NCBI GenBank assembly: GCA_028023455.1
Contig: JAQFVV010006653.1
Span: 374,001-438,000, forward strand
Source of the DNA: Epiperipatus broadwayi
Lineage: Eukaryota > Onychophora > Udeonychophora > Euonychophora > Peripatidae
Length of the DNA: 64,000 bases
Reading direction: 5' to 3'
Part shown: in pieces, positions 56,516 to 64,000 of the stretch
Position numbering within the stretch: the first letter of the stretch is position 1
How the letters are laid out: each line of letters opens with the position of its first letter
The notes under the pieces: model-generated
Database searches by the model: none
What the model was told of the DNA's origin: nothing
What the model saw: only the letters and a program-made list of their open reading frames with translations
Made by a program: the position numbers and the translations under genes

Positions 56516-57060
56516 TGTAGATATTTCAATAAAAGGTGATATTCGTTGTTATTATATTCATTTATATATATGGAATTTTCTATTGTCACTTTTGTGTCTT
56601 AGTATTTAATAAAGCCCTTCATAATTTAACTTTATAGATTCTGTTATCTTTTAAATAAAGATAATTTTTTTTTCTAATGATTGCAATTAAATGGTATGAA
56701 TTCCATTGATATTTGGCATTATTAATTCTTAGACCACATTCTTCATGTTTAAGATGGAATTCTTTGAAATTTTATGAAATCTATGCTTGAGATGAAATTC
56801 TATAGACTATATGTTTTAGTTATGTGTAAGGATAGGTAAACAAATGCCACAAAATATTTCTTAGTCAATTATCATTGCAAAATTGCAGATAATAGCAATA
56901 ATGATTGGTATTAATCGGTATTTTTATTTCTTCATGGGCTATTTTTTTTCTTTTTCTAATCTAAATATCACTCTGTTGTCAGCTGCTACTAATATATTAA
57001 AATTGTAAATAATTAAATTTGTAAAGCGCATAGTCCTTATGTAAAGTAATGTATATTAAG
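56516..57060. other. AT-rich intergenic sequence
   Basis: Nothing recognised. Confidence 0.5.
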
Positions 57061-57066
57061 GCTATA

Positions 57067-57192
57067 TATAACTTTAAGACCATGTTCTTGAAAAACGACA
57101 GTAGGGACCTCTACAAAATAAATCTTGTGTTAAGATTTGTAGAGGTCCCTACTATCGTTTTTCAAGTACATGGTCTAAGGTTATAACTTTAA
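57067..57192. repeat. 39-bp inverted-repeat hairpin with 11-bp flanking repeats
   Basis: ACCATGTTCTTGAAAAACGA and the following 19 bases (57079-57117) are the reverse complement of 57136-57174 with two or three mismatches, around an 18-base loop. TATAACTTTAA occurs on both sides (57067-57077, 57182-57192). It has the same plan as 47277-47433 but an unrelated sequence. Confidence 0.82.
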
Positions 57193-57904
57193 TATATATT
57201 AAAACTGTTAATGAAAAATTTTTAAGCTTGCATGGCCTTTTATTCAGTCCCAATGTGTTATTAAAAAAACAATATTCAAAAACAAAAAATAACTTAAAAG
57301 TTGACATCTTATAATCTTTAACCCTTTAAAAATAATTTTTTCACCTTTAAATATAGTTATTATTTTTTCTGTTTAATTTTTTAATGAATTTAAATTTATT
57401 ATTGATTATTTTTCTATATTTTTTAAATAACATAAGTTTTAAAAACAAGTTATCTGAAATCTAAAATAACAATTTTAAAAATAAAAAATATATGATAAAG
57501 AACAATAGCTATAAGATAGGATTTCAAAATTAAAGAATGTTTTGACAGCAAGCTAATTCAGTTAAATCATGTAAATATTCACTTGATTAATTCCTATTTA
57601 AAAGCGATCATACTTTTAAAAAAAACATGTATATTTTGAGAAATAAATATTCACATTTAATCAGATGAGCTCAAAAATTCTGGTAAGCACAGCAATAAAA
57701 TTTGTTTACATGTAATTCAATTAATCTTATTTTCCCCATTAACTCTAGAAATTTCATTCTTTATTTCTTCTTCATAATTAAAATAAATATAAAATTGTAC
57801 ACATTAATAAAGCATTTGAGAAATTTACTAAAGTTCATTTTGCACATTCTTAAATATATAGGCAAATCAACATTCTGTAAAATAAAAAACTTAAATTAAT
57901 GTCC
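57193..57904. other. AT-rich intergenic sequence
   Basis: Nothing recognised. Confidence 0.5.
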
Positions 57905-58135
57905 ATTACAGTATGAAGATTGGCTATCTTAATATAAGCTGAGCATTGATTGTATATATGTATGGAGATGATAATCTGAACCAACTGACGAGTGCTGGTT
58001 TAGCACGAAATATGTGTATTGGTATTATCTTTTCGACATGTGTATAATCAAGTGTGTCAGCAGTATGAGATAGCATGGATAGTTGAGGGTCATGAGAAAG
58101 TCTGAGTTCAAACCCTCTATATATTACATATTGGA
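57905..58135 (+). repeat. family A repeat, single arm with intact hammerhead
   Basis: Starts near CATTACAGTATGAAGATTGG, then AATATAAGCTGAGCATTGAT, the hammerhead (57970-58029), CGACATGTGTATAATCAAGT, and ends in GAAAGTCTGAGTTCAAACCC. The end GAGTTCAAACCCTC resembles a polymerase III B box, which hints that family A may be tRNA-derived at its 3' side. No inverted partner is present. Confidence 0.82.
57970..58029 (+). ncRNA. hammerhead ribozyme, type I, family A, best preserved copy
   Basis: Elements in order: distal stem I GATAAT (57970-57975), internal loop, CCAA (57981-57984), CTGACGA (57985-57991), stem II GTGCT (57992-57996), loop GGTTT, AGCAC (58002-58006), GAAA (58007-58010), minimal stem III T-ATGT-G plus the A-U pair, cleavage triplet GTA ending at 58018, then TTGG (58019-58022) pairing with CCAA, and ATTATC (58024-58029) pairing with GATAAT. 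All invariant core bases are present and every stem II pair is Watson-Crick. Cleavage is predicted between 58018 and 58019. Activity is inferred, not measured. Confidence 0.8.
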
Positions 58136-58139
58136 GTGC

Positions 58140-58789
58140 AGGTATGAAAAAGCCTGTACTGTAGAAAAAAATTAATATAATAATGAAAATTGTAAATGAT
58201 ATTATGGATAACAAGACCATATTGTCTCAATATATATGTATAAGTGTGTGTGTAAGTAATAACTCTTATCATGCCCAATAAAAGAGAAGTAAAGATAATG
58301 TTCATAAGGATAGACAAATACAGAATGATGAGAGTTTTTTTTTTTTGCTTTACATTTTAGCTAAGAATAGCTAGATACTCATTTGCCAATCAATAATTAA
58401 ATTGACATCTTGGCTGACTATGGCTAACTAACCATTTAAAAATATCCTGTGCTTTTATTTTAAGCCACTAAAAAAAATTTGCAACTCTATCTGGATTAAA
58501 ATTCAAGTTGATAGGATGGAAGATAGATATGCTTGTATATGAATATTCACAAATACATTTTTATTCCATATGTGTCTAATGTGTGAGTACATACGCATAT
58601 ATGAATATTTTATCACAGGTTCCAAAAAAGAAATGAAAAACTATATAGACAAATAAATGTAAAGAGAATAGTTATGGAAAATTAAAATTCACAATACAAA
58701 AATGATGTAGAAATGAAAAAAATTAGTTTGATCATTTTTATTTTATGCTTTATGTAAAAAATTTGCAATTAAAAGTACTATTGTATTAG
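58140..58789. other. AT-rich intergenic sequence
   Basis: Nothing recognised. Confidence 0.5.
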
Positions 58790-58919
58790 TATAAATTCTT
58801 TTTTTTTCTCATGTGTCATAGCATCAGCTGGGAAGTGAACCCGCTAACCCGGGACAACTGCTTGTAAAGCAGCTGTCGCTGACCTCTCGATCACCAATGC
58901 TTGACAATATAAATTCTTT
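58790..58919 (-). repeat. type II tRNA-derived SINE, copy 5, with 12-bp TSD
   Basis: TATAAATTCTTT flanks at 58790-58801 and 58908-58919. Minus strand: GTCAAGCATTGGTGATCGAG, AGGTCAGCGACAGCTG, CGGGTTAGCGGGTTCACTTC, CCAGC and TGATGCTATGACACATGAG with A-rich tail. Confidence 0.87.
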
Positions 58920-59368
58920 CTTTATATATAATATTTGTATATTATGAAACATAAATTTATATAATTGCAAAAAAATGCATTTACTTTGATTATATTTAAC
59001 TACAATACAGTAATGCATTATTATATGTATTAATTTTTTTGTATTGATATTTAATTTTAATTATATGATTTTTTTTTTTTTTTTACTTTTATCAATGCAT
59101 CCCTCTTTTCAGCTCCATTATATCGTAATCATCCTCAATATATTATATTTATTTTAGTACTGCAGATGTCACAGTATAATAATAAATTATGATTTAAAAA
59201 GATGCAATGTTAGATTCATTATATGTATGTCATGTATTTTTTATAAAATGTTTTATCTGTTTATATTTTTTTGTGTAATAATGCTTTTAAAATTATAATT
59301 TGTTTGATAGAATAATGAATAGAAATCTTTGTACATTTGAATATGTATGAATATTGCTATTTTTAAAT
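58920..59368. other. AT-rich sequence between two SINEs
   Basis: Nothing recognised; a run of 17 T near 59070. Confidence 0.5.
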
Positions 59369-59461
59369 AGCAATTTTCTCTTTTTCATGAGTCATAGCAT
59401 CATCCGGGAAGCGAACCCACTAACCTCTCGACCACAATGCTTGACAGCAATTTTCTCTTTT
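59369..59461 (-). repeat. type II tRNA-derived SINE, copy 6, internally deleted, with 16-bp TSD
   Basis: AGCAATTTTCTCTTTT flanks at 59369-59384 and 59446-59461. The SINE between lacks the whole anticodon and variable region: GTCAAGCATTGTGGTCGAGA joins directly to GGTTAGTGGGTTCGCTTCCC. The acceptor-like ends and tail are normal, so the deletion probably existed in the source or occurred at insertion. Confidence 0.87.
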
Positions 59462-60784
59462 GCCTCTAAAACATCCAAACAGTGCAGTTTAAATAATACA
59501 AAAAAATAAAAAGGTACAATAAAAGTTTATATGTATATTCTATTTTAAAATGTGGAATTAAGAATTTAATATATAAATAAAATGTATTCATGATTTATTT
59601 TCTTTAAAAAAACACCAATCATCATCATTATATATGTGAATGTGTGGTTTAAAAAAATCAAAAGAATTTAGTGATTTCCTTTAAAATCAGACTGTGTGAT
59701 TGACTACTATATCATTATCAGAGAGTTATCCCTACATATTTTGAAATTTGTTTGATTAATAAATTCATCCTATTCTCAAGAATGGATTTACATGGATTAC
59801 TTTTTTTCTTGTTTCAATCAAGGATTAATGGAGATTTGACATCATTTAAATTTGGATCTAGAATTAATTTAAAAATAACTACAATTATTTTTACTAAAGC
59901 TTTCAAGTCATTTGGATTAACATATTTGGAAAATGGTTATTTATTTATAAGTAGACTTAACTTTTTATGGAATATATATCCCTTTAAATATATTTTATGA
60001 GTAAAATTTTAAAAATTAAGCCCTATCTTTTGGATTAACCTTGGATTATATTTACTGTTTGCAATCTTTTTTTTTTCTCTCATGGATAACTTCGACTTTA
60101 AAAAAATATTAATCACTTTGAAGACATTCATGGAAATGACAGTTTTCTCAAGAAAAATGGAAATAATTTTTAAAGTAATAATTCTATTTAAGTTATTTAT
60201 TGACACAATTTTGATTATTAAAGATTTTTTTTAATCATACTGTTAAAGTTTTTCAGCATATAGTTTTAAAATTATTTAGAATTTGTTAATTAAATAGTTT
60301 TTAAATATATGTATCTACTGAGTCTAGACAATAATAATACAATCTTAGCTTTTTTAGTATCCTAGCTTCCTTTTTGTTAAATAAATAGATGTGATGGGGA
60401 AAAAAGGAATTTTTTTTTATTTGCTTATATATATATTTATGAAAAAATTCTGAATACACAATAATCTTTTTTTTTTTAAAAAAAAAAAAATCATTTACAA
60501 TTTAAAATTTTTTGTGTTAATTTTTTTTTTCTTTGTTTTATTTTTTTAAAAAAAAAAAATCTGTCATTTTAGAATTTAGAAATAACTTGTTTCTGTCACC
60601 TTTTTGTTTTTTCTTTTATTTAAATTTGCTTTGTTCTAAGCAAGTGTTTAAAAAAAATAGTGATTTTTTTATGTATATATAATAATAAATTTTATTTTAA
60701 AATATAATTTTTAAATTGTTACTAAAATAGATTTTTTTTAAAAAAATGTTTCTTTTTTTTTCAACAGTTATGTGTTTATATATT
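59462..60784. other. AT-rich intergenic sequence with poly-T/poly-A pairs
   Basis: No gene. Long T runs directly followed by A runs (60465-60490, 60520-60560) form simple hairpins. Confidence 0.55.
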
Positions 60785-61030
60785 CATCATACGATCACCA
60801 TTTCTTATGCTTGCTTATAACTGTTATTAAAACAGACAAAACTCTCCATACAGTATTGCCACTCAGTGCCATGCTCCTCACTGACGAAGGCCACAAGCTA
60901 GAAACTAGTCTGGGAATATTGGATGAGTAGGCACTAGATGGAGATTTTATACACAAGCCTTCTGGCATTCATTGATTACTTTGGCTTACACTGAGTGGCA
61001 ATACTGTACGTAGAGTTTTGTATGTTTATA
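60785..61030. repeat. family B fold-back repeat with hammerhead
   Basis: Outer ATACGATCACCATTTCTTAT, arm AAAACTCTCCATACAGTATT and its inverse AATACTGTACGTAGAGTTTT. The plus-strand hammerhead is at 60875-60925; the unique flank is absent, as in 36570-36842. Confidence 0.87.
60875..60925 (+). ncRNA. hammerhead ribozyme, family B, core intact
   Basis: TCCTCA (60875-60880), CTGACGA (60881-60887), stem II GGC-CACAA-GCT (one G-U pair), GAAAC from 60901, TA, GTC, TGGGAATATTGG. TCCTCA pairs with TGGGAA incompletely and the distal stem I is absent. Confidence 0.5.
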
Positions 61031-62245
61031 TATTACTGGTAAGAGGATGTGGGTTATGTTCTCTGACAGATATTGATTCATTAATTAAATTAAGAAATTA
61101 TTATGTCTAAGCAAGTAATTAATCTGATCAACATTAATACAGCTTGTCATTTAAATAATATATTTTGTCTTAGCAATTTAGAGTTATCAAACTATTACAT
61201 GTTTTGTCTTTCTAAACTCATATTTTCTGTAATTGTACAAACTTCATTAATAGGCCAGCATCACACCAGAAAGAATTAATAAAGAAAATTAAGATGTGTT
61301 TTTTATTCTTTTTATGCTAATTAAATTAAAATTTCAACATCCTAAGTTTTTGAACTATATAATTCTATATATCTAAGAAGAAGGTAATCAAACCTCCAAA
61401 GTCTTCATCTTGTAATTTGGATCGAGAGTTTATTCATATTTAACATCTCTAATTGAATATTATGGTATAGCACATGTCCTTAGAATTACAGCTTGACACT
61501 CAGCTAGGAAAAAAAATTTTGATTATTTATTTATAATTTAACTGTGTGTATATTAAACTTTAACAGACAAATTAAATGTGTTCTAAATATTTATTTTTGT
61601 TTATCTTCTCTGCCTTATATAGTAGTAAAGCCTATTTTTCATTACAATCTTATGTAAGCATTGAATAATCAATAGATACAAGATCACAATATTTAAACAG
61701 TGATTTCAGACATCTAATGTTTCCTGGATAATTGATTTTATTCAGTAAATTTTCAAAGTAAAAACTGCATTAATTTAGTATCTGTTGGATACCAATGTTT
61801 ACATAAGATTATGACTGGAAAATTATATATCAGATAAAATGTAAAGGAAGAGAGAAATATATTGCTTTAATACTATTGGTAAACTGCAATTAGTCTCTGT
61901 ATAACTTATTAAAGAATAATATATTATTTGAACAAATTGTTTAAATTGTAGCAGCAGATAAGGATAGAGGCTCAAATTAAAAAAAGCTGGGATATTGATA
62001 CTTCAAATTATTATTTTGCTTAAATTCAAAGACTATTAGATGTATACATTTGTCAAACTAATAGTTTGTTTAATTATTGTTTTGTTTTATGTTTTGCAGT
62101 GATTTAGTTAATGCTATAAATGAAAACTTTTTTTTTGTATACATTTAAAACTACATCATACAGTTTGTTGATTTTTCATGTTGAGTTACCTTCTAGTATT
62201 AAATATTTGAAAACCAGGCACTCTTCACAAACCTGGAGCTTTATT
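61031..62245. other. AT-rich intergenic sequence
   Basis: Nothing recognised. Confidence 0.5.
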
Positions 62246-62249
62246 GTAA

Positions 62250-62545
62250 GTATAGGGGATTTGAACTCATGCTGAAAAGTTGGAAGTTGGAGTAGATTGA
62301 AGCCTGTCCATTAAAATATGAAGATTTTCTATCTTAATATAAACCAAGCACTGTTTTTATATATGTGTGGGAGATGATAATCTGGACCAACTGATGAGTG
62401 CTCGTTTAGCATGAAATACATATATTTGTGATTATTTATCTTTTCTACATGTGTGTGGTCATGTGTATCAGTTGTATGAGATAGTGTGAATAGTTGAAGG
62501 GTGCTTGAAAATCTGAGTTCAAATCCTCTATACTTCTAGTATTAT
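62250..62545 (+). repeat. family A repeat, single arm with hammerhead
   Basis: Contains GATTGAAGCCTGTCCATTAA, AATATAAACCAAGCACTG, the hammerhead (62377-62435), CTACATGTGTGTGGTCATGT and GTGTATCAGTTGTATGAGAT, ending in GAAAATCTGAGTTCAAATCC with a B-box-like GAGTTCAAATCC. Confidence 0.83.
62377..62435 (+). ncRNA. hammerhead ribozyme, type I, family A, intact core
   Basis: ATAATC (62377-62382), loop, CCAA, CTGATGA (62391-62397), GTGCT-CGTTT-AGCAT (closing pair G-U), GAAA (62413-62416), T-ACAT-ATA with cleavage triplet ATA, then TTTG (one mismatch to CCAA) and GATTAT (62430-62435) pairing with ATAATC. The distal pair is A-U here, G-U at 8.8 kb and G-C at 35.9 kb. Confidence 0.68.
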
Positions 62546-63083
62546 AAAATTATTTAAATACATCATTGAAATATTTTGTTAATATATGTCATGAATTCCA
62601 AAGAGAAATAAAACATAAAGTATGGAATTTGAAATTATGTGTAATTTGAATTTGTTTTTAGATACTTGATAATTTTCAAACAAGTCTGAGTCTTTTTTTA
62701 AACATAGTATCTATCATCTAGATATTTGTTGGTGAATAAGTATCTAGGGTTTTTTATGGGGTGGGAGTGGAGTAAAGATATTAGATTAGTCATAGTTATG
62801 TAATAAGTGCATTGCTAACAATAAACAAAAATACAACTGCAATATAAAATGTAACTTTTATCACAAGGATTAAAATGGCATACTTCTATGGATTATTATT
62901 CTTTGGTTCATCTTTTTACTTTAAGATATTTTTCTGTTATTTATAAGAAATTAAACAGGCAAAACTCTCCATACTGTAGTGCCACCCTGTGCCAACCAGA
63001 GTAATCAATGGATGTCAAAAGGCTTGTTTATAAAATCCCCATCTAGTGCCTACTCATCCAATATCCCCAGACTAGTTTCTGGC

Positions 63084-63134
63084 TCCTCACTGATGAAGGC
63101 CACAAACCAAGAAACTAGTCTTGGGATATTGGAT
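63084..63134 (+). ncRNA. hammerhead ribozyme, family B, near-consensus core
   Basis: TCCTCA, CTGATGA (63090-63096), AGGCCACAAACCAA (stem II with mismatch), GAAAC (63111-63115), TA, GTC, TTGGGATATTGG. Proximal stem I has one inserted T. Activity is doubtful. Confidence 0.45.
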
Positions 63135-63194
63135 GAGTAGGTACTAGATAGATATTTTATGCACAAGCCTTCTGGCATCAATTGATTACTCTGG

Positions 63195-63293
63195 TTGGCA
63201 CAGGGTGTCACTACTATATGAAGAGTGTTGGCACAGGATGGCACTACTGTATGGAGAGTGTTGGCACAGGGTGTCACTACTGTATGGAGAGTT
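63195..63293. repeat. three 33-bp tandem repeats
   Basis: TTGGCACAGGGTGTCACTAC and 13 further bases repeat at 63195, 63228 and 63261 with few differences. The open frame across them on the minus strand (63050-63310) is a by-product and not a gene. Confidence 0.93.
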
Positions 63294-63345
63294 TTGCCTG
63301 ATAATAACAATTATGTGATAGCATAAGAGATGGTCATCATGTTGT

Positions 63346-64000
63346 TTTCTGTCTACATGGAGAAATTTATTTATATGTCTTAAATAAATAAAAAAAATTA
63401 TTTTATTTACTTAAATATCCAAATTATATTAAGATTTTAATGATCATGGAAAAACAGTATTTATATAACCATAATCTTATACATTTTTATCCTATTATCA
63501 ATTTTTGAGGAACTGAATAAAAATGTAGCAAAGGTGTTTAAGATGCATTTACAATTTACAAGTTGTGATTTTAAATGTAATTTATTTTATTATAATCAAA
63601 TGAGACAACTATATTTATTATATGCTTTAAATTATAATTTTAACATTATAATTCTCCAAACAATAAAATAAAGACATTAGAAAAAGCCAAATGACTCCAA
63701 AATGCATTTTGATTTACAAACTTCTTATTTTGCTAATATTTAATTTTTAAGCACTACATTCAAAAATAACTACTGTCTTTAGTTAAACAATTAATGATTA
63801 ATAAGAATTATTTATTAAATTAAAGTTCATTATTTTCTTTTTTAACCTACATATAATAAAAATCAAAGATTATTTAAATATTCATTATTTAATTTTGTTT
63901 ACAAGAAGTATAGTTGAAACATTCTACTAATAAATTTAAACAAATATGTGAAAAGGAATTTTCTAAAGTATTTTCTTATAATTGCTTGTAGCATCTTATC
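63346..64000. other. AT-rich sequence to the window edge
   Basis: Nothing recognised. Confidence 0.5.

Larger units (their letters stand above)
62955..63345. repeat. family B fold-back repeat with terminal expansion
   Basis: Left arm AGGCAAAACTCTCCATACTG, AATCAATGGATGTCAAAAGG; right arm CTTCTGGCATCAATTGATTA. The right arm ends in three tandem 33-bp copies of its end block (next entries), then GGAGAGTTTTGCCTG. The plus-strand hammerhead is at 63084-63134. Confidence 0.87.

Noticed and set aside
63050-63310. Minus-strand 86-codon open frame with a repeated H-T-V-V/C-A-N pattern
   Set aside because: It lies wholly in a family B repeat and its periodicity is the 33-bp tandem repeat; similar frames occur at 36542-36763 in another family B copy.
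1-64000. CRISPR arrays, operons, bacterial ribosome-binding sites or rRNA genes
   Set aside because: No regularly spaced direct repeats with unique spacers, no co-directional long frames and no rRNA-like sequence; spliced exons and LINE/SINE content show a eukaryotic genome.

Overview
The window is eukaryotic, almost certainly an invertebrate animal. It is very AT-rich, with one gene of six small exons spread over 37 kb between GT..AG introns. Most of the remaining recognisable sequence is transposable-element debris. The gypsy pol, the LINE tails and the tRNA-type SINEs look arthropod-like to me, but that is an impression from memory and not proof. No bacterial, organellar or viral genome organisation is seen.

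Layout. 1-3647: internal part of a decayed Ty3/gypsy retrotransposon (protease, reverse transcriptase, RNase H, integrase), cut by the window edge on the left and followed at 3631-3648 by a polypurine tract and the start of a 3' LTR. 3.7-10 kb: LTR-like and AT-rich sequence, then nested LINE remnants on both strands. 10179-47156: the 3' part of a plus-strand gene for a highly charged coiled-coil protein (six exons, 194 codons plus stop, all splice phases compatible); its 5' end was not found. Introns 3 and 4 (13.6 and 19.3 kb) are packed with repeats. 47.2-64 kb: sequence downstream of that gene, with no further recognisable gene.

The most interesting content is in the repeats. Three abundant fold-back repeat families (called A, B and C here) each contain what reads as a type I hammerhead ribozyme: CTGANGA, a short stem II, GAAA, a minimal stem III, an NUH cleavage triplet, and a two-segment stem I whose strands pair, in places with compensatory changes between copies. 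At least fifteen recognisable copies occur, several with an intact core. Many repeats are head-to-head duplications, so the two arms carry ribozymes on opposite strands. A fragment resembling the GIY-YIG endonuclease of a Penelope-like element sits in the same intron; Penelope-like elements are known carriers of hammerhead motifs, so they are a plausible source or driver.

Other mobile elements: two inverted copies of a TA-flanked pogo/Tc1-like non-autonomous element (13550-14638, 20170-21078); an internally deleted hAT element with a BED-finger fragment (22815-23285); six tRNA-derived SINEs, four with clear target-site duplications; a candidate 2.4 kb solo LTR (40834-43254); two perfect or near-perfect hairpin elements with 11-12 bp flanking direct repeats (47277-47433, 57067-57192), the first just behind the gene's stop codon; and many short local tandem duplications of 32-110 bp.
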